Under the pieces are notes generated by a model, which did not search any database, was not told the origin of the DNA, and saw only the letters and a program-made list of their open reading frames with translations. A DNA stretch of 64,000 nucleotides from the NCBI GenBank assembly GCA_947597925.1, contig CANQFA010000001.1:310001-374000 (forward strand), given 5' to 3'. The position numbers and the translations under genes were made by a program. Origin of the DNA: an uncultured Clostridia bacterium (GTDB lineage: Bacteria > Bacillota > Clostridia > Christensenellales > Borkfalkiaceae). Positions 28,476-36,238 of this stretch are shown here, piece after piece (the stretch's first letter is position 1; each line of letters starts with the position of its first letter).

Positions 28476-29401
28476 ACTATCTCGATCTGCACGCAGACAC
28501 TCTCACGAAAGAGGAGGGTGTCTTTCATATTACGGAGGAGGCGCTCCTCGCGGGCGGATGCGCCCTGCAGTGCTTCGCGGCCTTTGTCGACCCGAGGAAG
28601 GGGGAGGGCTTTTCGCGCGCCTCGGAGCTTGCGGACGCCTACGACAAGATGTGCCGAAGCGGACAATTTTGCCCCTTTCCCGAGGGGATGGGAGAGAAGA
28701 TCTGTACCCTTCTCACCGTGGAGGGAGGGGAGGCGCTCGGCGGAAAACTCGAAAATCTCGGGCGGCTCTATGCCCGCGGCGTGCGCATGCTCACCCTCAC
28801 GTGGAACCTGCCCAATGCGCTCGGCTTTCCCAATTTTATGAATTACGGAGGGGTCCATGGCAAACATGGTGCCCTCCTTTCCCGTGAGACGGAGCGCGGG
28901 CTCACGCCCTTTGGACGGGAATGCGTCCTCCGCATGGCCGAGCTCGGAATGATCGTCGATGTCTCCCACGGAAGCGACAAGCTCCTCCTCGAGACCGCGG
29001 AGCTTCTGAAGGGGACGCCCTTCGTCGCGAGCCACTCCTGCGCGGCGTCTGTCCATGCCCACCCGCGCAACCTGACCGACGGCGGCATCCGTGCGATCGC
29101 GGAGAGCGGCGGGGTCATAGGGCTGTGCTTCTGCGTCTCCTTCCTCTCGGACGACGGGTCGGAAGAGGGACAGCGGGCGGCCCTCCTCGCCCACGCGGAG
29201 CATATCCTGAGGACGGGCGGGGAAGACGTGCTCGCCATCGGGAGCGATTTCGACGGTATGCCGCAAAGCCCCTACATGCGGACGGCCGCCGACATGCCCC
29301 GCCTCCTCGGGGAATTTTCCCGCGCCTTCGGCAGCCGCATCGCCGAGAAGATCGCCTATGAGAATGCTTTGCGGGTTCTGGAAGATGTCTTGCTTCCCTG
29401 A
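28472..29401 (+). CDS. Membrane-type dipeptidase (peptidase M19 family)
   Basis: This zinc dipeptidase of the renal dipeptidase family hydrolyses dipeptides, including some with a D-residue. The tracked start is too far upstream. The ATG at 28472 overlaps the stop of the SpoVM-like ORF and gives the canonical N-terminus with HxD (LDLHADTL, His7/Asp9). Further metal or catalytic elements are TVEGGEAL (bridging glutamate), SHSCAASVHAHPRNLTD and IGSDFDGM. The length of 309 residues is normal for bacterial members. There is no signal peptide, so it is probably cytosolic. It stands where rpmB follows spoVM in Bacillus, so it looks inserted. Confidence 0.92.
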   Translation: MNYLDLHADTLTKEEGVFHITEEALLAGGCALQCFAAFVDPRKGEGFSRASELADAYDKMCRSGQFCPFPEGMGEKICTLLTVEGGEALGGKLENLGRLYARGVRMLTLTWNLPNALGFPNFMNYGGVHGKHGALLSRETERGLTPFGRECVLRMAELGMIVDVSHGSDKLLLETAELLKGTPFVASHSCAASVHAHPRNLTDGGIRAIAESGGVIGLCFCVSFLSDDGSEEGQRAALLAHAEHILRTGGEDVLAIGSDFDGMPQSPYMRTAADMPRLLGEFSRAFGSRIAEKIAYENALRVLEDVLLP

Positions 29402-29698
29402 CTTTCGTCATGGGGCGAAATGACGTGGAGGAGAAGACGAAAGCGTTCCGATAATGTCATGTTGCCCCGCGCGAGGCTTCTACTAAAGGACTAAGCGCGG
29501 CACGAGGAGCGCAGCGACGAAGTAGCGTAGTCGAAACATCGCATTCGTCTTAAGACTGCGGCGATTCTTCGACAAGCTCGGAATGACATGATAAAACGCC
29601 GCGTCGTGACATTATGCGTCTTGGCACGAACGGCAAGGTGTTTAATACGTCATTCCGCCAGACCGTACCCATTACGTCATTTCGGCGGAGAGAAAAAT
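29402..29698. repeat. Gene-free stretch with dispersed GTCAT-type repeats
   Basis: No credible gene lies here. It holds a small hairpin (CGTCAT/ATGACG near 29407), a GC-rich palindromic patch (CCCCGCGCGAGGC and AGCGCGGC), and the inverted partner of the rlmN-rpe element at 29561-29589 (27 of 29 bases match the reverse complement of 27070-27098). Two ACGTCATT words with similar flanks lie near 29657 and 29684. Confidence 0.65.
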
Positions 29699-29731
29699 AA
29701 AAAAACGGGAAGGGCGGAGGCACTTCCCGTT
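29699..29731 (-). terminator. Intrinsic terminator of the reverse-strand ABC/FtsX gene
   Basis: Read on the minus strand, AACGGGAAG/CTTCCCGTT flank a GC-rich loop and run into seven T residues. Confidence 0.88.
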
Positions 29732-29748
29732 ATATCGTATCGGAGGGG

Positions 29749-32700
29749 TTACAGGGCGCGGATGGACTCCACGGGCTTCTTCCTTGCCGCCAGCCAGACG
29801 GGGAGGAAGGTGGAGATGAGGGCGATCGCGAGGGCAAGCGCCATCATGAGCAGGGCGGAGAGGGGACCGAAGACGAAGAGCGCGACTTCGATGCCCGCCT
29901 CTGCCTTCAGGATCCCATTGAGGAAGGACGCCATAAAGACGGAGCCGATGAGGGAGATCACGGTGCAGATGAGCACGATGATGCCGCTCTCGGCGAAGAA
30001 GATCTTGAAGACGTCTACCCCGCGGGCGCCCACCGCGCGGAGGATGCCGATCTCCTTCTTCTTATTGGAGATGCTCATGGAGATGAAGTTGAAGAGCATG
30101 AGGGAGGCGAAGAGCGCCAGCACGACGCCCACCCACAGGAAGACCTGCGAGAGCATATCGATGATGGTATTCACCAGGACGGTGATGTTGTCGTACAGCC
30201 TGTTGTTCATCTGATAGTAGACGTCGCGCTCGTCCACGATCCCGAGACGGGCGAAGAGGGCGGAGAGGGCGGCGTCCGTCTTCTCGATGGGCGCGAAGAG
30301 GTAGAGGAAGGTCGCATCGCTCTCGGGCGTATAGGCCGTCGTCTCGCTGCGGTCATTGTAGTACATGCCGTCGAGGCTGTCGTAGAAGGACTGCGAGCAA
30401 TAGACGCCTTCATTGTACGACACATTGCCCTCGGGCGGCAGGTAGTATCCCACGACGGTGCATTCGGAGGCGCGCATGTCGCTGTCGCCGTGGTAGATGG
30501 CGAGCTTGAAATAGGGCGCGTATTCCTCCAGTGCGCTCGCGAAAAATTCCTTCGCCTCCTCCCCGACCTCGTCCTCCGCCGCGGGATAGATCACGGAATC
30601 GATCTTGGAGAAGAACTCCACATAGGCGTCGCTCCACGCCAGCTCGGCGGTATGATAGGCCTCCTGTGCGGCGTCATGGGCCTCCTGTGCGGCCAGCCAT
30701 GCGTCATAGGCGGGCTTCTTTCTCTCCCATTCGGCATGCGCCTCGCGGTAGCCCTCCTCGTCGTCGCCGAATTGCTCGGGCGTGGGCTCCTCGCCGGGAT
30801 ACTCGGGCATGGGATCCGTGAAGGGTTCGGGTTCCGTGGGAGCGGGGTTTACCTCCTCGTAGACGCTGTTAAAGAGGAGCCCAATGGCGCGGAGGGGAAG
30901 CACGAACTGGTCCTTTTCGAGGCTGCTCTTTCCCTTCGCCTCGCCGAAGAGGGTCACGGGGAGCTTGAGCTCCGCCTCGGGGTCATAGACCGCGAAGGAA
31001 GCCGTCTCGAAGACGGTCTGCGGGCCCATCTCGTAGGAGCCTGAGTCGTGCTTGAAAGAGAGCCAATCTGCGCCCATGGGGAAGTAGGGGACAAAGGTCG
31101 GGGTCGAGCTCATGAAGCCGTCTGCATACGCGTCGATGTATTCCTGCGAGACGAAGGCGACGGTGGCGAGCGAACTCGGCAGGAAGTTGCCGAAATCCAT
31201 CTGGAGCATGGCGTCGAAAGAGGACTCCTTCAGCGCCTCGTACTTTTCGGGGATGCCGCCGTCGTCGAAGACCGCAGTCACCTTCGGCGCGACATCTTCT
31301 CCCGCATAGCGGACGGGGATGCGCTTCCCGATGAGATCGGCTTCCGAGGAGATCTTTACCTCGCTGCCGATGCCGTACGGCCGTCCGTCTTCATCGACAT
31401 TGATGTCAAAGAAGGTCCCGTTTTCCGCGCAGTCGAGGAAATAGGAGCTCACGGCGATCTCGTCGAGCCCCTCGGGATAGCTGTCGCCGAGCTGCACGCG
31501 GATGGGATGATCTTCGGGCAGCGCCGCATAGTAGGCGATGGAGGGCTGGTAGTAGTAGGACTTCTCGATCGGGATATCGAGATTGGCGATGGACGTATTA
31601 TACGACCTGTACGCCCCGAAGGCGGTGTCGCCGAAGGAGGCGACCTCCGCGGGCGTGAAGAGGGCCTCTCTGTGGTCCGTATAGGAGTACTGACCGCCAT
31701 AGCTGCACTCCACCTCGTAGTACTTTCGGAAGGGGGCATAGGCGTAGTCGCTGTTTTTGAAGGATTCCACGAGCACGGCATTGCCGTCGTAAAACATCAT
31801 CGTCGAGGAGAGCCCGAAGAGGATGAAGGAGACGACGGAGAGAAGGATGGTCATGAGGAGGCGGAAGGGCTTCAGGCGCAGGCCCGAGGCGCCGATCCTG
31901 ATGGCCTTGCCCGCGGGAAGGCGGGAGCGGATGAACTTGGTCTTGGAGCCGTCGTAGGCTTCGGGCGCCTTTTCGGGGGTGTCGCGGAACTTCTCCCGCG
32001 CGCCCTCGTCGTCGATGTGCGCCGCCCGCCTGAAGCTCGCGACATCCTTTTCTCCGCGGGAGATGATGACGTCGCCCTCGCCCTCGGTGAGGAAGGCCTC
32101 GATCGCGGCGAGCTCCTGCCTCGAGAGGGGACCTCCGCGGTGCACGGTGAGCGTGTCGTCGCCGTGCCGCACGATGGCGCCCGAGACCTTTGCCTCTTCA
32201 CGCACCTTGGTCTCATCGGAGACGATCTTTCCGTCCTTGAGTTCCACGATGCGGTCGCCGTACGTCTCGGCAAATTCGCGGTCATGGGAGACGACGATGA
32301 CGAGGCGGGTCGCGGAGAGCTTTTTCAGCGTCTCGAAGACCTGCTTTCCCGTGGTGCTGTCGAGGGCGCCCGTGGGCTCGTCCGCCATGATGATCTGCGG
32401 GTCCTTGACGAGGGCGCGGGCAATGGCGATGCGCTGCTTCTGGCCGCCCGAGAGGGTATTCGGCTTGCGCTTCGCGAAGTCCTCGAGCTCGACGTCGCGG
32501 AGGATCTCCCCGATCTTCTCGCGGTCCTTCTTCTTTCCCTGCAGCTCGAGCGCGAGCGCGATGTTGTCCTCGACATTGAACTCATTGAGGATGTTATACT
32601 CCTGAAAGATGAAGCCGACGAAGGTATTTCGGTAGGAGTCGAAGTCGCCGCCCGAGAAATCTTTCGAGCTCTTTCCCATGACGATGACTTCGCCGCTCGT

Positions 32701-32874
32701 GGGTTCGTCGAGCCCGCCCGCGAGGTTGAGGAGGGTGGACTTGCCCGAGCCCGACTTTCCGAGCAGGAAGACGAGTCCCGTCCTGTCGAAGGAGATGGAC
32801 ACGTCGTCGAGTGCGCGCGTATCCTCTCCGCCCTTCGTCTTGTAGATCTTTGTGAGGTGCTTGAGTTCCAGCAT
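29749..32874 (-). CDS. ABC transporter with ATPase and FtsX-like permease in one chain
   Basis: The 1041-residue protein joins a MacB/LolD-type ATPase (about 1-225: Walker A GKSGSGKST, Q-loop FQEYNI, signature LSGGQKQR, Walker B IIMADEPTGALD) to an FtsX/MacB permease. The first membrane span is at about 335-360, followed by a very large external domain of some 540 residues that includes a Pro/Glu/Ala-rich helical insert. Three or more spans close the protein (about 905-1035). Such transporters usually drive envelope processes or peptide resistance by mechanotransmission rather than bulk transport. The start has AGGAGGT directly upstream. A paralogue begins at 61954. Its promoter contains a nine-base homopolymer that could make expression phase-variable. 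Confidence 0.85.
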   Translation of the reverse strand: MLELKHLTKIYKTKGGEDTRALDDVSISFDRTGLVFLLGKSGSGKSTLLNLAGGLDEPTSGEVIVMGKSSKDFSGGDFDSYRNTFVGFIFQEYNILNEFNVEDNIALALELQGKKKDREKIGEILRDVELEDFAKRKPNTLSGGQKQRIAIARALVKDPQIIMADEPTGALDSTTGKQVFETLKKLSATRLVIVVSHDREFAETYGDRIVELKDGKIVSDETKVREEAKVSGAIVRHGDDTLTVHRGGPLSRQELAAIEAFLTEGEGDVIISRGEKDVASFRRAAHIDDEGAREKFRDTPEKAPEAYDGSKTKFIRSRLPAGKAIRIGASGLRLKPFRLLMTILLSVVSFILFGLSSTMMFYDGNAVLVESFKNSDYAYAPFRKYYEVECSYGGQYSYTDHREALFTPAEVASFGDTAFGAYRSYNTSIANLDIPIEKSYYYQPSIAYYAALPEDHPIRVQLGDSYPEGLDEIAVSSYFLDCAENGTFFDINVDEDGRPYGIGSEVKISSEADLIGKRIPVRYAGEDVAPKVTAVFDDGGIPEKYEALKESSFDAMLQMDFGNFLPSSLATVAFVSQEYIDAYADGFMSSTPTFVPYFPMGADWLSFKHDSGSYEMGPQTVFETASFAVYDPEAELKLPVTLFGEAKGKSSLEKDQFVLPLRAIGLLFNSVYEEVNPAPTEPEPFTDPMPEYPGEEPTPEQFGDDEEGYREAHAEWERKKPAYDAWLAAQEAHDAAQEAYHTAELAWSDAYVEFFSKIDSVIYPAAEDEVGEEAKEFFASALEEYAPYFKLAIYHGDSDMRASECTVVGYYLPPEGNVSYNEGVYCSQSFYDSLDGMYYNDRSETTAYTPESDATFLYLFAPIEKTDAALSALFARLGIVDERDVYYQMNNRLYDNITVLVNTIIDMLSQVFLWVGVVLALFASLMLFNFISMSISNKKKEIGILRAVGARGVDVFKIFFAESGIIVLICTVISLIGSVFMASFLNGILKAEAGIEVALFVFGPLSALLMMALALAIALISTFLPVWLAARKKPVESIRAL

Positions 32875-32901
32875 AGAGACCTCCTGAATGTCTGTAGCCC
32901 C

Positions 32902-32929
32902 ATTCTATCATGGGGGGGGGTACTGTCAA
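32902..32929 (-). promoter_or_regulatory. Proximal promoter of the ABC/FtsX gene with a nine-base homopolymer spacer
   Basis: On the minus strand TTGACA and TAGAAT are separated by 16 bases, nine of which are an unbroken run of C. A slip of one base would give the optimal 17. The same C run could also pair with the GGGG just after the -10 box. Confidence 0.7.
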
Positions 32930-32955
32930 GTGATTTTTTGATATTTTTCGATTTT

Positions 32956-32984
32956 ACTTTATCATATCTTACAGAGGATGTCAA
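32956..32984 (-). promoter_or_regulatory. Distal promoter of the ABC/FtsX gene
   Basis: On the minus strand TTGACA and TAAAGT are separated by 17 bases, 55 bases upstream of the proximal promoter. Both -35 boxes lie in the same word, CACTTGACA. Confidence 0.65.
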
Positions 32985-33025
32985 GTGTTTGGGAAAAGGA
33001 ATGCTTGCGAGGCAGGTGAACCCTC

Positions 33026-33188
33026 GCTGTCCCCTTGAGGGGAAAGTCCCCGCGAGGAACGAGCGGGGAATAGGGGTGTTCTTCCGATGCCGTGTTGTTT
33101 CCCACCCCCTCAGTCGCTGCGCGACAGCTCCCCCTCAAGGGGGCGCCAAGGGAGCTTTTCTGCGTTCCTCGCGATACGGCTTCCCAAG
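33026..33188. repeat. Long dispersed repeat, copy A
   Basis: About 163 bases starting GCTGTCCCC and ending CTTCCCAAGG recur in the same orientation at 33500-33667 with a few substitutions and a small internal length difference. ORFs predicted in it on either strand look spurious. Confidence 0.8.
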
Positions 33189-33198
33189 GTCTGCGGGG

Positions 33199-33288
33199 CA
33201 TTCGCATTTCCATGCTCATTCGCATGGACATTGGCATTCTCTTTTTCTTTTTCATTTACATTCTCATGTTCATTTACATTCTCATTAG
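33199..33288. repeat. Hexanucleotide CATNNN array
   Basis: Fifteen consecutive six-base units begin CAT (13 units) or CTT (2 units), with strict six-base phase from 33199 to a TAG at 33286. One strand would read alternating His-X, the other Met-X. No credible start or ribosome site is attached. Confidence 0.75.
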
Positions 33289-33499
33289 GTTATCCGAAAA
33301 AAAACCATTGGTTTTGTAAAGAGGACAAATCGCACGGCCTTTCGCGGCTTCCGAGAGGGCGCAAAGAGGGGGCTTTTTCGCTTCGATCGCCGAGGTCTGT
33401 CTACTTCTATTTTACCACACTTTTTTCCTTTCTCCGCCCTTAAGTGCCACCTTTTTGCGAAAAAATAAAAAAGAAGGGACGAGATCGTTTCTCGCCCTT

Positions 33500-33667
33500 G
33501 CTGTCCCCTCGAGGGGAAAGTCCTCGCGAGGAACGAGCGGGGCAAAGGGGTGTTCTTCCGATGCTGTGTTGTTCTCCACCCCCTCAGTCTCGCTTCGCTC
33601 GCCGGCTCCCCCTCAAGGGGGCGCCAAGGGAGCTTTTCTGCGTTCCTTGTGATTCGGCTTCCCAAGG
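33500..33667. repeat. Long dispersed repeat, copy B
   Basis: The second copy of the 163-base element lies 474 bases downstream of copy A in the same orientation. It contains a TCGCTTCGCTCG variant in the middle. Confidence 0.8.
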
Positions 33668-33713
33668 GGGCGCCGAGCAAGCTCGTCTGCGTTCCTTGCG
33701 ATTCGGCTTTCCC
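33663..33713. repeat. Partial tandem third copy of the long repeat's end
   Basis: About 50 bases beginning CAAGGGGGCGCC and containing TCTGCGTTCCTTG repeat the last part of copy B in tandem. The rest of the gene-free stretch 32985-33720 shows nothing further. Confidence 0.7.
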
Positions 33714-33720
33714 TCCGAAA

Positions 33721-33751
33721 AGCGAAAAGCCGACAGCGGGGGCTGTCGGCT
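33721..33751 (-). terminator. Intrinsic terminator of rpmB
   Basis: On the minus strand the perfect stem AGCCGACAGC/GCTGTCGGCT with a CCCC loop is followed by a T-rich tail. Confidence 0.9.
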
Positions 33752-33767
33752 CATTCGAAGTGTTCGG

Positions 33768-33956
33768 TTATACGCGCTCCACTTTGTCGCTCTTGAGGCA
33801 GCGCGCGCATACGTAGTCGGTCACGACTTTGCCGTTTTGCTTGTAGGTGACCTTTTGCACGTTTGCCGCAAACGTTCTCTTCGTCTTGCGGTTGGAGTGG
33901 CTGACATTGTTGCCCGCCGTCTGACCTTTTCCGCAAATACTGCACACTCTCGACAT
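33768..33956 (-). CDS. rpmB: 50S ribosomal protein L28, zinc-binding form
   Basis: This structural protein of the large subunit (bL28) is 62 residues long. The tracked start is 12 codons too early. The ATG at 33956 has GGAGGTGG five bases upstream and gives the normal start [12 protein letters not shown]. Two CxxC pairs (CSICG and CARC) make this the zinc-containing variant. It is transcribed away from yloU, in the rpmB-yloU neighbourhood found in Bacillus. Confidence 0.97.
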   Translation of the reverse strand: MSRVCSICGKGQTAGNNVSHSNRKTKRTFAANVQKVTYKQNGKVVTDYVCARCLKSDKVERV

Positions 33957-34022
33957 ATTTCCACCTCCACGGGATGTCCCGAAAGACTGCACGCGGCCCC
34001 TTGGCGCCGCATGGCATTGTCT

Positions 34023-34051
34023 ATCATACCATTTCGGATGGAAAAAATCAA
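34023..34051 (-). promoter_or_regulatory. rpmB promoter
   Basis: On the minus strand TTGATT and TATGAT are separated by 17 bases. The leader of about 60 bases contains a small CGGGACATCCCG hairpin beside the ribosome site. Confidence 0.82.
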
Positions 34052-34110
34052 TTAAAAACGGGGGTCCGCACCGAAAAAATTTCCCGATTCCAAATTTTTT
34101 TCAAAATCGC

Positions 34111-34139
34111 TTGCAAAAAACGGCAGGATAGAGTAGAAT
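34111..34139 (+). promoter_or_regulatory. yloU promoter
   Basis: TTGCAA and TAGAAT are separated by 17 bases, divergent from the rpmB promoter. Confidence 0.85.
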
Positions 34140-34160
34140 AGGGGAAGAGGTTCAAGCATT

Positions 34161-34511
34161 ATGTCAGTGAGCACGAGTAACGCATACGGAAAAATTTCTA
34201 TCTCCGATCTGGCGATCGCCAAAGTCGCGTCTTGGGCTGCGGTCGAGAGCTACGGCATCGTCGATACCGTGGCACGCCGCTTCACGGATACCATTGCCGA
34301 GCTTCTGAAGCGGGAAGCAAGCGGCAAGGGCGTCAAGATCTCCACGCAGGGCAATCGCATCTTCATCGAGGTCTACGTCATCATCAAGTACGGTGTCTCC
34401 ATCGAGGCAGTCGCCGAGTCCCTGAAGGAATCCATCAAGTATAAGGTGGAGAGCTTCACGGGCATGATCGTGGATACCGTCAATGTCAATGTCATGGGAC
34501 TCAAACTCTGA
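34161..34511 (+). CDS. yloU: Asp23/Gls24 family envelope stress protein YloU
   Basis: This small cytosolic or membrane-associated protein of the Asp23 family has a loosely defined role linked to alkaline and envelope stress and to FakA. The 116-residue product shows the family core ISDLAIAKVASWAAVESYGI and the ending VEVYVIIKYGVSIEAVAESL-like (here FIEVYVIIKYGVSIEAVAES). It immediately precedes fakA (31 bases), the conserved pairing in Bacillota. Confidence 0.92.
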   Translation: MSVSTSNAYGKISISDLAIAKVASWAAVESYGIVDTVARRFTDTIAELLKREASGKGVKISTQGNRIFIEVYVIIKYGVSIEAVAESLKESIKYKVESFTGMIVDTVNVNVMGLKL

Positions 34512-34542
34512 GCCTCCCGTTTATCTTTTGGGAGAAAAGTGA

Positions 34543-36186
34543 ATGCAGAAAACGATCAACTGCGCGCTGTTCCGCAAGATGGTCCTCGCGGGCGCGCGCG
34601 CACTCGAAAACAACCGGGCTAAGGTAGACGCACTCAATGTCTTCCCCGTGCCCGACGGCGACACCGGCACCAACATGTCGCTCACGCTGCAGTCGGCGGT
34701 CAAGGAGCTCTCTTCCTCCGCATCCAATAGTTTTACGGATGTCTGCGACCTCGTCTCCAAGGGCGCTCTGAAGGGCGCGCGCGGAAACTCGGGGGTCATC
34801 CTTTCCCAGATCTTCCGCGGCATATGCTCGGTGCTCCGTGTCTCCAAACCCGAGGTGGACACCCGCACCTTTGCGCGGGCCCTCGAGCAGGGCACCAAGG
34901 TAGCCTATAACGCCGTGTCCATCCCCAAGGAGGGAACCATCCTCACCGTCGTCAGGATGATGAGCGAATTTGCCGTCAAGAATGCGGGCAAGTACCGCGA
35001 CTACGAGACCTTCCTTCCCGCCGTCATCGAGGAGGGAGACAGGGCGCTCCAGAAGACCCCGGAGCTCCTCCCCGTCCTCAAAAAGGCGGGTGTCGTGGAC
35101 TCGGGCGGCATGGGCCTCATGACCATCATGCGGGGATTTCTGTCCGCGCTCATGGGCGAGGAAGTCACAGAGATGCCGCAAGAGACGGCACCCATGTCCA
35201 TGGATGACGACTTCGGAGACAATTCCGACATCATCAATATGGACCTCGGCGACATCCAGTTTGCCTACTGCACCGAGTTCTTTGTCATCAACTTAAAGAA
35301 GAGCACCACGCTTGCCGACATCGACAAGCTGCGCGAGAAGCTCATGAAGATAGGCGACTCCGTCATCTGCATCGGCGACCTCGAGATGATCAAGGTGCAC
35401 GTGCATACAAATACCCCCGGCGTCGCCCTCACCTATGCCCTCGAGCTGGGCGAACTGGACCGCCCGAAGATCGAAAATATGCTCGAGCAGAACAGACAGC
35501 TCAAGGCAAAGGTGGCCGCCGAGAAAAAGGAGCAGGGCATGCTCGCCATCTGCACGGGAAAGGGCATCGAGGACATCTTCAAGGACCTCTTCGTGGACCG
35601 CGTCATCGAGGGCGGACAGACCATGAATCCCTCCGCCTCCGACATCGCTACCGCCGTGCAGAAGATCAATGCGGACAACGTCTTCGTCTTCCCCAACAAT
35701 AAAAATATCATCCTCGCCGCAGAGCAGGCAAAGGCACTCGTGGAGAACAGGACCATCCATGTCATCCCCACCAAAAATATCCCGCAGGGGTTTGCCGCGG
35801 CGCTCGCCTTCTCGCCCGATGTCTCCGCCGAGGAAAACAAGACCAACATGATCCATGCCCTCGACAATGTCAAGTCGGGGCAGGTCACCCATGCCGTGCG
35901 CACCACCAATGTCAACGGCTTCAAGATCAAGGAGGGGGATATCATCGGTCTGGACGACAAGAAGATCCTCGCGCGCAGCGACAACATCGACGACGCCGTG
36001 CTCACCCTCCTCGACAAACTGAAAGAGGACTATCACGAGGTCATCACCCTCTACTATGGGCAGGACGTCAGCGAAGAGGACGCCGCCGCGCTGACCGAAA
36101 AGGTGCGGGAGGCCTTCCCCGACTGCGACGTGGACTATCATAACGGCGGACAGCCCGTCTACTACTACCTGGTGTCATTGGAATAA
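34543..36186 (+). CDS. fakA: DAK2-domain fatty acid kinase subunit FakA (YloV)
   Basis: FakA is the ATP-binding subunit that phosphorylates fatty acids carried by DegV-type FakB proteins, letting exogenous fatty acids enter phospholipid synthesis. The 547-residue protein has the N-terminal DAK2 domain with DALNVFPVPDGDTGTNM (metal/ATP site, about 27-43) and GALKGARGNSGVILSQ (about 73-88), a middle region, and a C-terminal DegV-like part. No fakB gene is in the window. It is co-transcribed with yloU and probably recG; a modest terminator hairpin separates it from recG. Confidence 0.93.
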   Translation: MQKTINCALFRKMVLAGARALENNRAKVDALNVFPVPDGDTGTNMSLTLQSAVKELSSSASNSFTDVCDLVSKGALKGARGNSGVILSQIFRGICSVLRVSKPEVDTRTFARALEQGTKVAYNAVSIPKEGTILTVVRMMSEFAVKNAGKYRDYETFLPAVIEEGDRALQKTPELLPVLKKAGVVDSGGMGLMTIMRGFLSALMGEEVTEMPQETAPMSMDDDFGDNSDIINMDLGDIQFAYCTEFFVINLKKSTTLADIDKLREKLMKIGDSVICIGDLEMIKVHVHTNTPGVALTYALELGELDRPKIENMLEQNRQLKAKVAAEKKEQGMLAICTGKGIEDIFKDLFVDRVIEGGQTMNPSASDIATAVQKINADNVFVFPNNKNIILAAEQAKALVENRTIHVIPTKNIPQGFAAALAFSPDVSAEENKTNMIHALDNVKSGQVTHAVRTTNVNGFKIKEGDIIGLDDKKILARSDNIDDAVLTLLDKLKEDYHEVITLYYGQDVSEEDAAALTEKVREAFPDCDVDYHNGGQPVYYYLVSLE

Positions 36187-36194
36187 GAAAAAAG

Positions 36195-36218
36195 GAGCGG
36201 GGCGCGCCCCGCTCTTTT
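36195..36218 (+). terminator. Possible terminator between fakA and recG
   Basis: The strong stem GAGCGGGG/CCCCGCTC has a CGCG loop but is followed by only four T residues, so read-through into recG is likely. Confidence 0.65.
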
Positions 36219-36238
36219 CATATGAAAAGGAGGCATGT

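Noticed and set aside
31048-33288. A 746-codon forward frame ending in a His-rich tail over the CATNNN array
   Set aside because: Most of it is the shadow of the reverse-strand ABC/FtsX gene, and it crosses that gene's promoters. No start with a ribosome site exists near the array.
33026-33713. A CRISPR array
   Set aside because: The repeats are long, only two and a half copies, not evenly spaced, and no cas gene is present.
33060-33720. Short ORFs inside the long repeats
   Set aside because: They occur in several frames on both strands of the repeat with the same low-complexity sequence and no ribosome sites, as expected for a non-coding dispersed element.
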